From assembly GCA_900538465.1 (NCBI GenBank), contig UPXV01000013.1, forward strand, positions 1-61,085: a stretch of DNA of 61,085 nt, in the 5' to 3' direction. Made by a program: the position numbers and the translations under genes. This document shows positions 34,908-44,446 of this stretch, one piece after another. The DNA is from an uncultured Erysipelotrichaceae bacterium (lineage in GTDB: Bacteria; Bacillota_I; Bacilli_A; Erysipelotrichales; Coprobacillaceae). Within the stretch, counting starts at the first letter, position 1. The number at the start of each line of letters is the position of its first letter. Below the pieces are notes generated by a model. That model did no database searches, was not told where the DNA came from, and saw only the letters and a list, made by a program, of their open reading frames with translations.

Positions 34908-35741
34908 TTACATTTTTATAGTTTGTACAGCAATACATCCAGGTCCACCTTGCGTAATAAAAGCAGGTGATAATTCATATAATTCAATTGCAACATTTTC
35001 AAAAGCTTCTTGAATTTGTGCCAAAGCTGATTTTGCTTGTTCCAAAACACCAGCATGAGTAATATAAATTTTATAATCTTCATTGACGCCAAGTTCTTGG
35101 AAACATTTAATAATTTCTTTAATAGCACTTTTAAATGTCTTTTTCATCCCATATTTTTCTAAACGTTTTGCATCTTTTGTTAAAGTCATAATTGGTGTAA
35201 TCTTTAACATACCCCCAACTGTTGCAGCCAAAGGTGTTAAGCGTCCACCTCTTTTTAAGAATCCAAAATCTTGTGGTATCAAAAATGACTTTTCAGTTGC
35301 TATGCTTTTATGTAACTCTTTCATAATATTTTCTAATGATTCACCCATATCTCTTAATTTAACTGCTTTTTCAACAAGATATCTTTGTGGCCCACATAAT
35401 GTCATTGTATTTATAACATGGATATTTTCACTATTATCAACACTTTGTTTAGCACCTAATGTACTTTGATATGTCCCAGATAATCCATCTGCCATATTAA
35501 TAACTAAAATCTCTTCTTCTGGATATTTTTCAAACAATTCCATTGTTTCCCCAACAGATGGTTGTGAAGAGCTAGGAACATGTCCTTGTTTAACCAATTC
35601 TAAAAATTCTTCACTTTGGATATCAACAAATTCTTTATAATTTTTTTTATCCACAATAACATTTAGAGGCAATACCTCAATCCCTATTTTTTTTCCTTCT
35701 TCAGGTGAATACAATGCACCAGTATCAGCAATAATCTTCAT
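34908..35741 (-). CDS. DegV family fatty-acid-binding protein
   Basis: 277 aa. DegV/FakB proteins present fatty acids to the FakA kinase. N-terminal MKIIADTGALYSPEEGKKIGIEVLPLNVIVD, the SSSQPS motif that binds the carboxyl, GLSGTYQ, FGFLKRGGRL and the C-terminal GPGCIAVQTI region are all DegV features. Cytoplasmic. Single gene; a TTGACA at 35802-35797 may be its -35. Confidence 0.93.
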   Translation of the reverse strand: MKIIADTGALYSPEEGKKIGIEVLPLNVIVDKKNYKEFVDIQSEEFLELVKQGHVPSSSQPSVGETMELFEKYPEEEILVINMADGLSGTYQSTLGAKQSVDNSENIHVINTMTLCGPQRYLVEKAVKLRDMGESLENIMKELHKSIATEKSFLIPQDFGFLKRGGRLTPLAATVGGMLKITPIMTLTKDAKRLEKYGMKKTFKSAIKEIIKCFQELGVNEDYKIYITHAGVLEQAKSALAQIQEAFENVAIELYELSPAFITQGGPGCIAVQTIKM

Positions 35742-35807
35742 AACTTTTCTCCTTCAAATCTCCTCTTATGTATACGTTATCAAATCTCTTGCCTCTTGTC
35801 AATAGAA

Positions 35808-35828
35808 ATGTAGTTTTCAAAACCACAT
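35808..35828. promoter_or_regulatory. 21-bp near-perfect palindrome (operator candidate)
   Basis: ATGTAGTTTTC then AAAACCACAT; nine of ten positions pair around the central C. It lies between degV and the ABC transporter operon, 6 bp upstream of the degV -35. Confidence 0.5.
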
Positions 35829-35849
35829 ATTATAGAGAAAAAATCTATT

Positions 35850-35878
35850 TGTTCAATAAATTTTTATTATATGTTCAA
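35850..35878 (+). promoter_or_regulatory. TGTTCAA direct repeats before the ABC operon
   Basis: TGTTCAA occurs at 35850 and 35872, starts 22 bp apart, close to two helical turns. Response regulators often bind such repeats. Low certainty. Confidence 0.3.
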
Positions 35879-35934
35879 ATATTATTTTAATTATTTTTAT
35901 ATTGTGCTATTATTTATATAGAGAGGTGAGTCAT

Positions 35935-37260
35935 ATGTTAACTTTTATCAAGAAAGTTTACAAGAATCAAAAGAAAGACTATCATGTTTTGTTAATCATT
36001 TTAACTCTGATATCTTCTTTTGAAATGTGTTTTTTAGCCATGTATGATGCTTTTACACAGTTTAACTTTGATTATCAAGAACGTACATCTATTCATGGTA
36101 TTCCTATTTTGGCTTCTTTTGTTGCATTAATATTGATTGTTTTTGTAACGAAATATTTTATTTCTCATAAGAAGCAAGAATTTTCTATCCTTTTATTATC
36201 AGGAAGAAAACCTAAAGATTTGTTACATTATTTACTGATTCAATTTGCTTCATTATTGATAGTTGCTAATATTATTGGATGTTTCCTTGGTTTTATGATT
36301 ATGAAGGTGATTCAATCGACTTTGATTTTTTCAAATACCCATGTAACATTAGCATATTCCCTTACAAATGTACTTATCTATAATGGTTGGTATCTTATTT
36401 TTACCATTATTATTGTTTTATTTCTAAGTGCTCATCAATTTGTAAGTTTGGATCGTGATTTGGCAAAATATCTTAGTCAAAAAAATATCATAGAAAAACC
36501 AATATATGATATTAAGCTGAGTGCTATCTCTTCTGAAAAGAAAATTCCATGGATGTCAATTTTTATGAGTCTTATTGTTTTGTATTTGACGGTGGATTCT
36601 TTATTGAAATTGGTTGATTCAAATCTTTCAACAACTGATTTATTAATGGCTTTCACTTTTGCTTTAATAGGTATTTATGCAATTTTAATGAGTGCAATTC
36701 CATTGTTATATGATATTTGTCATCATCGCTTATTACGTCATCCCATTTTGATGAATGCTTTATCTCGTTTCAATGATTTTTCAAAGACGATGTTAGTCCT
36801 TGTTTCATTAAATATGTTAATTTTACCTGTATTATTATTCTTAACTTTCTTTTCATCTACAAAACCGGTTGTTCAAGCTGTTATGTTGCCTTGTTTTATT
36901 ATGATGATTATTATGATTGGACTTTGTTTCATTCTTCGTTTTATGATTTATAATGATCAATGTCGCCCTTCATTAGCAACTTTCTCAGCAATTGGCTATA
37001 GCCCGATTGTATTAAATAAAATCTCGTTGATAAAGAATTTGTTATTTGCTTTGTTTACATTTTTTATCCCATTCTTATTTATGGCTGAATTATTCTATCG
37101 AGCTTATATAGAAAAATTATTAAATCAACAAACTATTATAATTATGATGCTTGTTTATATAATTGTAGATTGTTTGATTATTATATATATTTCATTTAAA
37201 GAAAGAATTACACAAAAGGAGGTTTCTCAAAATGTCAAATATCTTAATAGAGGCCAGTAA
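35935..37260 (+). CDS. ABC transporter permease, FtsX-like
   Basis: 441 aa from the ATG at 35935 (GAGAGGTG upstream). It has about eight hydrophobic segments, arranged as in the permeases of the macrolide/bacitracin-type (FtsX/BceB-like) exporters: one near residues 20-40, a group at 55-170, and another group from 210 onward. No large external domain like BceB. Overlaps the ATPase gene by 29 bp, a tight operon. Likely exports or senses an antimicrobial or lipid, but no regulator kinase is adjacent. Confidence 0.78.
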   Translation: MLTFIKKVYKNQKKDYHVLLIILTLISSFEMCFLAMYDAFTQFNFDYQERTSIHGIPILASFVALILIVFVTKYFISHKKQEFSILLLSGRKPKDLLHYLLIQFASLLIVANIIGCFLGFMIMKVIQSTLIFSNTHVTLAYSLTNVLIYNGWYLIFTIIIVLFLSAHQFVSLDRDLAKYLSQKNIIEKPIYDIKLSAISSEKKIPWMSIFMSLIVLYLTVDSLLKLVDSNLSTTDLLMAFTFALIGIYAILMSAIPLLYDICHHRLLRHPILMNALSRFNDFSKTMLVLVSLNMLILPVLLFLTFFSSTKPVVQAVMLPCFIMMIIMIGLCFILRFMIYNDQCRPSLATFSAIGYSPIVLNKISLIKNLLFALFTFFIPFLFMAELFYRAYIEKLLNQQTIIIMMLVYIIVDCLIIIYISFKERITQKEVSQNVKYLNRGQ

Positions 37261-38566
37261 TATTACAAAAATTTATGATCCAGATATCTTTTTAAAAAGA
37301 GGTAAGAACTATTATGCTTTAGATAATGTTAATTTTCAATTAGAGGAAGGTGACTTCACTTGTATTATGGGGCCTTCTGGTTCTGGAAAAAGCACATTGT
37401 TAAATTGTTTATCTACTCTTGATAGTGTTTCAATGGGAAGTATTAAACTCATGGGGACTGATATGACAACTTTATCTAAAGATAAACTCTGTCAATTTCG
37501 TTATGAATCTTTAGGCTTTATTTTCCAAAATCATAACCTTATTCCTTATCTTTCTATCTTTGACAATATTGCAACACCTGCCTTGCTTGCTAAACAAGAT
37601 AGTAAAAAATTAAAAGCAAAAGTTTTAGAACTTGCAAATACACTAGAGATTGAAAATATTCTTGATAAATTCCCCAATGAATGTTCTGGTGGAGAATGTC
37701 AAAGAGTGGCTATTGCTCGTGCATTAATCAATGATCCAAAAATTATTTTCTGTGATGAGCCTACTGGTAACCTTGATTCTAAGAATTCTCACAAAGTCTT
37801 AAAAATATTATCTCGTTTAAACAATCAAGGAACAACTATTCTTTTAGTAAGCCATGATGCCATGATAGCAAGTTATGCGAAAAAGATGATGTATCTTTAT
37901 GATGGTGCTATTCAATCAGTTATTTATAAACATCATGGTAGCCAAATGGATTTCTTTAAAAAGATTAATGAAATCACTATGCAAGATAGTGTTCTTAAAG
38001 AATTTTCTAAAGAAGAACAAGAAGAAACACAAAACACAGAAAAAACAGATGATGAAATTGAAGCTATTCAAATCAAAAGTAAAAAGAAAGCTTTTGTTTC
38101 TAGGCAAAAAGTTTATATGGTGATTGATGGTGAGCCATATGACCAAGAAATTGCTAAAAAGAATACTTTAATGCATATTCAAGGAACACATGTTCATTTT
38201 ATCAATCAGAATAATGATCCTGTTGACTTTGATTTAACATCTATCCGTGAAGTACATTTAGATTTAGTAGCTCAATTTATTAATTTTGGACTGTTTAGTC
38301 AATATATCTTTTACCCTCATGTTGATCTTGTAAGTCAAGAAGGAACATATCTCTTTAAAGCTAAAAATAAAGATGACTTTATAAACATTATTCAACTTTT
38401 CCATCAATTACAAATACCAGTCATTGATCCTCGTCAAATTGAAGAAGCTTATAAAAAATATCCTCATGATTATGAACGTTGTAAATTCTTCCAAAGAACA
38501 CATAAAGATATTATTCAATATGGCAAAGCTGAAAATATTAATATTATGACTGGAAAAAAATATTAA
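37232..38566 (+). CDS. ABC transporter ATP-binding protein with long C-terminal extension
   Basis: 444 aa. The first 225 residues are a MacB/LolD-type ATPase: Walker A GPSGSGKS, Q-loop FIFQNHNLIP, signature CSGGECQRVAIARAL, Walker B IIFCDEPTGNLDS, H-loop LLVSHD. About 220 further residues follow, far longer than the family: a charged linker (EEQEETQNTEKTDDEIE), then a domain with VYMVIDGEPYDQEIAK and VHFINQNNDPVDFDLTSIREV that I do not recognise. AAGGAGG lies nine bases before the ATG, inside the permease end. The extension could regulate the ATPase or bind a partner. Confidence 0.88.
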   Translation: MSNILIEASNITKIYDPDIFLKRGKNYYALDNVNFQLEEGDFTCIMGPSGSGKSTLLNCLSTLDSVSMGSIKLMGTDMTTLSKDKLCQFRYESLGFIFQNHNLIPYLSIFDNIATPALLAKQDSKKLKAKVLELANTLEIENILDKFPNECSGGECQRVAIARALINDPKIIFCDEPTGNLDSKNSHKVLKILSRLNNQGTTILLVSHDAMIASYAKKMMYLYDGAIQSVIYKHHGSQMDFFKKINEITMQDSVLKEFSKEEQEETQNTEKTDDEIEAIQIKSKKKAFVSRQKVYMVIDGEPYDQEIAKKNTLMHIQGTHVHFINQNNDPVDFDLTSIREVHLDLVAQFINFGLFSQYIFYPHVDLVSQEGTYLFKAKNKDDFINIIQLFHQLQIPVIDPRQIEEAYKKYPHDYERCKFFQRTHKDIIQYGKAENINIMTGKKY

Positions 38567-38571
38567 AAATG

Positions 38572-38610
38572 AAAACCTGTAGATCATATCATAACTGATC
38601 TACAGGTTTT
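38572..38610. terminator. bidirectional terminator between ABC and MATE genes
   Basis: AAAACCTGTAGATCA pairs with TGATCTACAGGTTTT over 15 bp. The MATE stop codon is in the loop. Confidence 0.9.
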
Positions 38611-39935
38611 TTCATTTTCTTCATAACAACAATAAAACATAAACCAATAACAATTCCTTTGGCAATGCTAGAAATTGAAATAGCCCACCAAATTCCATTC
38701 AAAGCTAAGAATGTTGAAGATAAAATCATAACCAATGGAATTCTTGCAGCAGTTAAAGTAATGGAAACAAATGAAGGGATAGATGTTTTTCCAAGTCCAT
38801 TTAAAGCTCCTGCTAAAGTACTTTCAATACACATAAAAAGTTGCGAGAAAGCGAGAATTTGTAAATAATCAACACCTAAAGGAATAACATCTTTTTCAGT
38901 AATAAAGATTTGAAATATCAATTGTGGGAAAATCAATAAAACAAGTGTTGTAAATATTCCCCATCCAATACATGTCTTTAATGCTGAATATGTTCCTTTC
39001 TTAACTCTATCCATATTATGTGCACCATAATTTTGAGCCACAAAAGCATTTAATGCATTTCCAAATCCTTCAGCACTCATCCATGATATTGACTCAATTT
39101 GTGAACCCACTTTTTGAACAGCAATCGCAACATCACCATATCCAGCAATAAATCTTGCAATTACCATAGAAATAAAAGTAAAACACATACTTTGAATACC
39201 AGTTGGTAACCCTATTTTCACAATTCTTACATAAATATTCTTTGGACACATTTTTGTCATGCAAAGTTCATCAAATAAAATGCGATCTTTTTTTGCATAA
39301 TATATCATAAAAATCAAAACAATTACTTGAGCAATGACAGTTGCAATAGCAGCTCCCATAACCCCCAAATCAAAAGTAAAAATAAACAATGGATCTAAAA
39401 CAATATTAATTATAAGTCCAATTGTTGTCGCAATAAAAGGGTGATGACTATCGCCAATGGCTGTCATTAAACTTGTAAAAATTTGATTTAAAAAATTAAT
39501 CACAACAAATCCACAAGTCAACAATAAATAAATTTGTGCTTGTTCAATAACCTCTGTTGATGTGAGATGAAAGAATCCAATCATTTGTCGATAGAACAAT
39601 AATGTGATGATTCCATAGATAACCCCTAAAATAATACCCAATTGAAATGTTGAAGTCGCATATTGACCTGCTTCTTCTTTTTTATGAGAACCAATAGATT
39701 GTCCCACACAAACTTGTCCACCCATCTTAACTAAAGTACTGACACCATTAGATAACCACATATACATACCAGCACTTCCAACTGCAGCAACTGCACTCGC
39801 ACCAATTCTTCCAATCCAAATCATATCAATCAGATTATAAGCCATTTGGATAAGTGATGTCCCCATAATTGGTAAAGCTAATTTCATCAATGTTGAAAAA
39901 ATAGGTCCTTCTAATAAATTAATCTTTTTACCCAT
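38589..39935 (-). CDS. MATE family efflux transporter
   Basis: 448 aa, twelve hydrophobic segments, in two similar halves as expected for MATE proteins. N-terminus INLLEGPIFSTLMKLALPIMGTSLIQMAYNLIDMIWIGRIG is the typical Firmicutes DinF/NorM-like start. Exports drugs or metabolites with Na+ or H+. Single gene, convergent with the ABC operon. Confidence 0.93.
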   Translation of the reverse strand: MGKKINLLEGPIFSTLMKLALPIMGTSLIQMAYNLIDMIWIGRIGASAVAAVGSAGMYMWLSNGVSTLVKMGGQVCVGQSIGSHKKEEAGQYATSTFQLGIILGVIYGIITLLFYRQMIGFFHLTSTEVIEQAQIYLLLTCGFVVINFLNQIFTSLMTAIGDSHHPFIATTIGLIINIVLDPLFIFTFDLGVMGAAIATVIAQVIVLIFMIYYAKKDRILFDELCMTKMCPKNIYVRIVKIGLPTGIQSMCFTFISMVIARFIAGYGDVAIAVQKVGSQIESISWMSAEGFGNALNAFVAQNYGAHNMDRVKKGTYSALKTCIGWGIFTTLVLLIFPQLIFQIFITEKDVIPLGVDYLQILAFSQLFMCIESTLAGALNGLGKTSIPSFVSITLTAARIPLVMILSSTFLALNGIWWAISISSIAKGIVIGLCFIVVMKKMKKPVDQL

Positions 39936-39978
39936 AATAATCTCCTATAATTGAAAAGATAATTGCATTGCAATTATC

Positions 39979-40872
39979 TTAGCTTTCTTCAATAACACCC
40001 ATTAACTCTAAAATTCTATTTAAATCTTTTGTATCTGTATATTTGATTGTAATTGAATTATCAGCAACTTTAATCTTTGTACGATATTTCTTTCTTAACA
40101 ATCCTTCTACATAAACATATTCTTTTGGTTTTTCTTCCTTAGGTTTTGCTCTTCTTGCATCTTGAAGTTTAATACCTTTGACAATATCTTCCACTTCTCT
40201 TACTGAAAGTTGTTGATCAATGGCTTTCTTTGCAACTTCTAAAGCTTTCTTTTCATCAATAGTAATCAATGGTTTGATATGTCCCATTGTCAGTTGCCCA
40301 TCTAAAACATAATCCTGTAACTTTTGCGGCATTTTTAAAAGTCGAACAGTATTTGCAATATGCGCTCTTGACTTTCCTACACGTTTAGATAATTCTTCTT
40401 GTGTCAATTTTAACTTTTTCATCATAATTTGATAAGCCTGAGCTTCTTCAATTGCATTCAAGTCTTCTCTTTGAATATTTTCTAATAAGGCAATTTCCAT
40501 CATTTGTTGATCCGTAAAATCAACAATAATTGCAGGAACAGTTTCTAACCCAACAATACCTGCCGCACGGAAACGTCTTTCCCCAGCAACAATTTCATAT
40601 CCTTGAACTGATTCTTTAACAATAATTGGTTGAAAAATACCATGTTCTTTTATTGATTGCGCCAATTCATTTAATTTTTCTTCATCAAAATGTTTTCTTG
40701 GTTGATATGGATTAGGACGAATATCTTTTAAAGGAATCTCTACTTGTGTAAGTTGAGGGGCTTTCTTTTCAATGGCATCAATAACAGATTGTAAATCCCC
40801 ACCTTGAGATGCTTCTCCAAAGATAGCATCTAGCCCTTTTCCTAATTTTTTACTTTTTTTACTTGTTGCCAT
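39979..40872 (-). CDS. parB: chromosome partitioning protein ParB (Spo0J)
   Basis: 297 aa. CTP-dependent clamp that loads on parS and recruits SMC. Basic N-terminal tail (KKSKKLGKGLDAIFGEA), the NPYQPRKHFDEEKLNELAQSI box, the CTP-binding GERRFRAAG motif, helix-turn-helix about 155-210 (LTQEELSKRVGKSRAHIANTVRLL) and a C-terminal dimerisation part. Overlaps parA by 14 bp. No parS site was seen in the window. Confidence 0.95.
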   Translation of the reverse strand: MATSKKSKKLGKGLDAIFGEASQGGDLQSVIDAIEKKAPQLTQVEIPLKDIRPNPYQPRKHFDEEKLNELAQSIKEHGIFQPIIVKESVQGYEIVAGERRFRAAGIVGLETVPAIIVDFTDQQMMEIALLENIQREDLNAIEEAQAYQIMMKKLKLTQEELSKRVGKSRAHIANTVRLLKMPQKLQDYVLDGQLTMGHIKPLITIDEKKALEVAKKAIDQQLSVREVEDIVKGIKLQDARRAKPKEEKPKEYVYVEGLLRKKYRTKIKVADNSITIKYTDTKDLNRILELMGVIEES

Positions 40873-41632
40873 TACGTTTCACCACTTCCTTAGCTAATTT
40901 TGCATAAGCTTTTGCACCTTCTGAATTGCTATCATAATCAAAAATATTTAAACCTTCTGATGGTGCTTCTGATAATTTAATATTTCTAGGAATGACAACA
41001 TCATAAACCTTTTCTCTGAAATATTTTCTAACTTCTTGAGAAACCTCAATACCTAAATTTGTACGAGAATCTAACATTGTTAATAAAACACCTTCAATTG
41101 TTAAATCTTCATTAAAGACTTTTTGTGTTAATAAGATTGTATTTAATAATTGTGTTAATCCTTCCAAGGCATAATATTCACATTGAACAGGAATTAAAAC
41201 AGCATCTGAAGCTGTTAAAGCATTTGTATTTAATAAACCTAAAGCTGGAGGACAATCAATAATGACAAAATCATATTGATCTTTAACATCATCTAAAACT
41301 GTCTTTAAACGTTGTTCTCTTCCAGATTTAACTTGTGATAACTCTATCTCAACTCCTGCCAAATCAATATTTGCAGGAAGTATGAATAATCCTTCTACAT
41401 CAGTAGGAATAATAATTTCTTTTAATGGTGTTCCTTGAGTAATCGCATCATAAACAGTCAACTCCAATAAAGATCTATCAACACCGATTCCTTGAGTTGC
41501 GTTTGCTTGAGGATCAATATCAATCAATAGCACTTTCTTTCCCATATATGCGAGCGCTGCACTTAAATTGACACTTGTTGTTGTTTTTCCAACGCCACCT
41601 TTTTGATTTGTAATTGCTATAACTTTTGACAT
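40859..41632 (-). CDS. parA: chromosome partitioning ATPase ParA (Soj)
   Basis: 257 aa. Deviant Walker A KGGVGKTT in TNQKGGVGKTTTSVNLSAAL, Walker B FVIIDCPPALGLL, and VLLTMLDSRTNLG. It works with ParB in origin segregation and regulates DnaA in Bacillus. In operon with parB downstream and psd 39 bp upstream. Length and sequence are those of the chromosomal type. Confidence 0.96.
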   Translation of the reverse strand: MSKVIAITNQKGGVGKTTTSVNLSAALAYMGKKVLLIDIDPQANATQGIGVDRSLLELTVYDAITQGTPLKEIIIPTDVEGLFILPANIDLAGVEIELSQVKSGREQRLKTVLDDVKDQYDFVIIDCPPALGLLNTNALTASDAVLIPVQCEYYALEGLTQLLNTILLTQKVFNEDLTIEGVLLTMLDSRTNLGIEVSQEVRKYFREKVYDVVIPRNIKLSEAPSEGLNIFDYDSNSEGAKAYAKLAKEVVKRNGNK

Positions 41633-41671
41633 CTTTATTTCCTCCTCTAATACATCTGCTTGACTATTTTA

Positions 41672-42541
41672 TCATAACTCTACTCTTTTTACACCTATTT
41701 TTTCTCCCATAAGAACACGTGTTTCATCATGAGTCTTTGAATTTTGAATAATATCTTCATCAATAATAACTTTATCTTTTTGAAATAAAGCAACTATTGT
41801 TGAACCACCAAATTCAAAATATCCTTTTTCTTCACCTTTTTCAAAAGTTTTTTTATCATGGTTGACAATTCTTCCAACCATCATTGCTCCAACTTCCATA
41901 TAAATCACATCACCAAAATTTTCTGTATGTAAAAGTGAATATGATCTGGAATTTTGTTTATAAATTGGATAATAATCATTTGCGATAGGATTAACTGTAT
42001 GAAAAACACCAGGGATATAAACATCTTTTTCCTTAGTCCCTTTATCAATAAAACAATAGCGATGATAATCATCAACAGTCAATCTAAAAATAAGACAAAC
42101 TCCACCTTGATAATCCTTAGCTAAAGATTGATTTTGTAACAAATCCTCAATTGTATAGATTGTATCTTTAATCTGTAAATGTGTATCTTCTAATATAGGA
42201 TAATATGTAAGTTTAGAATCAGCCGGTGCAATTAATATTTCTTTTTCTTTTGCGATTGGTCTTTGTCCTTCTTTTATACATCTTGTAAAAAATTCATTAT
42301 AACTCTGATATGATTGTTGAACGTATTGGCTCATATCAATATGATTTTTCTCAATAAAAGGTGATATCTTATGTTTAGAAAATGAACTATTCATATATTT
42401 TCCGCCAATATGGGTAATAAAAGGAAGGGTTAATACTTTAAGTAAACATCTTCCTAAAAAATGACTATATAATAATTTTAAAAGATTATTCTGACCTTGA
42501 TCAACAATGACTTCATTGCCACTTCTATCATAAATTTTCAT
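41672..42541 (-). CDS. psd: phosphatidylserine decarboxylase proenzyme
   Basis: 289 aa. Makes phosphatidylethanolamine. The autocleavage site is GGST in YFEFGGSTIVALF, near residue 252, where most enzymes have LGST; the serine becomes the pyruvoyl group. Other conserved parts: APADSKLTYYPI, RLTVDDYHRYCF (catalytic histidine region) and PGVFHTVNPIA. It overlaps pssA by one base, and supplies the next step after it. Confidence 0.92.
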   Translation of the reverse strand: MKIYDRSGNEVIVDQGQNNLLKLLYSHFLGRCLLKVLTLPFITHIGGKYMNSSFSKHKISPFIEKNHIDMSQYVQQSYQSYNEFFTRCIKEGQRPIAKEKEILIAPADSKLTYYPILEDTHLQIKDTIYTIEDLLQNQSLAKDYQGGVCLIFRLTVDDYHRYCFIDKGTKEKDVYIPGVFHTVNPIANDYYPIYKQNSRSYSLLHTENFGDVIYMEVGAMMVGRIVNHDKKTFEKGEEKGYFEFGGSTIVALFQKDKVIIDEDIIQNSKTHDETRVLMGEKIGVKRVEL

Positions 42542-43173
42542 TACAACATTACCAATCCTACAAAAATAATTGCACCCAGTCCAACCATTGCCATAATTCC
42601 TTTAAATCCAGGTTTAATCACATTAAAATTCACAACAAAAGCAATCGCAACAACTAACATGACTCCACCATAAATACTATAAACCAAAGTCGCTTCCATA
42701 AAATAATTTAATAAGTAAATTGCTGGGAAAATAACTGCTGAACTTGTTACAGGTAATCCTTGATAATATTTTCTTTTTTCTGTTGTTTCTTTTTGTCTCA
42801 TTTCTTCAGCAACATTAAAATATCCAAGACGACTCACAGCACAAATGGCATAAATCGCAAAAACAATGAACCATAGCCAACCTTGTTTTGTTGCTTTTTC
42901 TATCATCATTGTATAACCAATAATAGCTGGAAAAATCCCAAAACTAAACATATCAGCTAAAGAATCAATTTGAATTCCAAATTTCTTTTCCTCTTCAGTT
43001 CTATCTTTTTTTGTACGTGCGACCATTCCATCAAAAGAATCAAAAGCTCCACACAATAAAAGACAAATTAACGCTCCTACAAAATTACCTTGAAAAGCTA
43101 AATGTGTCCCAAATAATGCACTAAGCAGACTCAAATATGTAAGTATCACTGTATAATTATAGTATCCAATCAT
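42541..43173 (-). CDS. pssA: CDP-diacylglycerol-serine O-phosphatidyltransferase
   Basis: 210 aa membrane enzyme. The CDP-alcohol phosphotransferase motif runs across SFDGMVARTKKDRTEEEKKF and then GIQIDSLADM, with the DGxxAR, GxxxD and final D positions present. About six hydrophobic segments. Together with psd it makes phosphatidylserine and phosphatidylethanolamine. Start of the pssA-psd-parA-parB operon, with an extended -10. Confidence 0.93.
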   Translation of the reverse strand: MIGYYNYTVILTYLSLLSALFGTHLAFQGNFVGALICLLLCGAFDSFDGMVARTKKDRTEEEKKFGIQIDSLADMFSFGIFPAIIGYTMMIEKATKQGWLWFIVFAIYAICAVSRLGYFNVAEEMRQKETTEKRKYYQGLPVTSSAVIFPAIYLLNYFMEATLVYSIYGGVMLVVAIAFVVNFNVIKPGFKGIMAMVGLGAIIFVGLVML

Positions 43174-43205
43174 ATTTTTCTCCCAATTTCTATTTTAACG
43201 TTTGT

Positions 43206-43214
43206 ATTATAGCA
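43206..43214 (-). promoter_or_regulatory. extended -10 promoter of the pssA operon
   Basis: TGCTATAAT on the minus strand, 33 bp before pssA. The -35 region is poor, as usual for extended -10 promoters. Confidence 0.6.
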
Positions 43215-43275
43215 TACTTCTACAATTTTTTATACCCCTTTTGAATTTTCCTATAAAAATCATAATTTTTTTAAG

Positions 43276-43308
43276 AAAAAAAGATTCAAAGAAATTTGAA
43301 TCCTTTTT
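43276..43308 (-). terminator. terminator of the lemA-capA operon
   Basis: GATTCAAA/TTTGAATC stem with T-run on the minus strand. It overlaps the final stop codon. Confidence 0.85.
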
Positions 43309-44437
43309 ACATATCAATATCAATACCACTTGTTATTCTTTTCTTTACTTTATCTTTCATCTTCGAAATATTGATCTCAATATTTTGATAACCATTTAAT
43401 CCATGTTGCTTTGCTAACTCTTCTGTATAGTCTTTTAAACGATAGACAGTAAATCCATGTCTTGAGCCATACGCATCTTTTAGATTAGAAATCTGATAAT
43501 GATTGATAAGTGGTGTTAAAACAACATTTTCAATTGCAAACTGGTTATCTTTTTTTACAAAATCAAACGATAACATTCCTTCTAATTGTGTTTCTTCTTC
43601 CATCATGCCACTCACAAAATTACCTAGACTATAAGCCACTAATGTCTTATGCCCATCTTTACCTTCTACCCATTCAACTGGTTGTAAAGTATGAGAATGA
43701 GTTCCAATAACCACATCCACTCCCAAATCAGCAAAGAGTTTTGCATATTTCTTTTGGAAAGCATCAGGCTTAGTATCATACTCATTTCCCCAATGACAAG
43801 AGACAAATACAAAATCAGCAATTTCCTTTGCATTTTCTACATCTTTTTTAATTGTCTCTTCATCAAATAAATTCATAGAATAAGAATGAGGCATCTTATG
43901 ACCATTTGTGAGCTGATTATAAGAAAGTAAAGCTATCTTCATACCCTCTTTTTCAATAACCGTTATATCATCACGTTTTTCCTTAGATTCATACAATCCT
44001 ATATATTTCATATCTTGATATTTTTTAAAAACTTGAATAGAGTGTAACAAAGCTTCTCCGCCCTTATCAAGCGCATGATTTGTCGCTCCATTAACAATAT
44101 CAAAACCAACATCATGCAAATTCTTTGCCATAATATCCGGTGTATTAAAATTTGGGTAACCTGAAGCTTTTCCACCACCTAAAATCGTTTCTTGATTCAC
44201 AAATGACAAATCAGCTTTTTGGATATATGATTGAATATTTGTATAATATGGAGAAAAATCATAATCATCACCCTTTTTAGCATTATCTAATAAAAGTTGA
44301 TGCATCAAATTATCTCCCACAGCAACAAATGAAACTTTATTTCCTTTTTCACTTAAATTTTCTTGTGGTGATGTTTCTTTCTTAGATTGACATCCAACAA
44401 TCAACAACATCACCAATAATAGTTTAATTATCTTCAT
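43307..44437 (-). CDS. CapA family lipoprotein (second copy)
   Basis: 376 aa. Lipobox LLIVGCQSKK with C16. PGA_cap domain motifs VAVGDNLMHQLLLDN, FVNQETILGG, GATNHALDKGG, SCHWGNEY, VIGTHSHTLQ and AYSLGNFVSG mirror the protein at 33698-34855. Last gene of an operon lemA-DUF2207-vanY-dut-capA, ten bases after dut. Function beyond metal-phosphatase-like fold unknown. Confidence 0.88.
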   Translation of the reverse strand: MKIIKLLLVMLLIVGCQSKKETSPQENLSEKGNKVSFVAVGDNLMHQLLLDNAKKGDDYDFSPYYTNIQSYIQKADLSFVNQETILGGGKASGYPNFNTPDIMAKNLHDVGFDIVNGATNHALDKGGEALLHSIQVFKKYQDMKYIGLYESKEKRDDITVIEKEGMKIALLSYNQLTNGHKMPHSYSMNLFDEETIKKDVENAKEIADFVFVSCHWGNEYDTKPDAFQKKYAKLFADLGVDVVIGTHSHTLQPVEWVEGKDGHKTLVAYSLGNFVSGMMEEETQLEGMLSFDFVKKDNQFAIENVVLTPLINHYQISNLKDAYGSRHGFTVYRLKDYTEELAKQHGLNGYQNIEINISKMKDKVKKRITSGIDIDM

Positions 44438-44446
44438 ACAATCTCC

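Noticed and set aside
41705..41720. AACACGTGTTTC as a possible parS site
   Set aside because: It does not match TGTTTCACGTGAAACA; the arms are in the wrong order. No parS found in the window.
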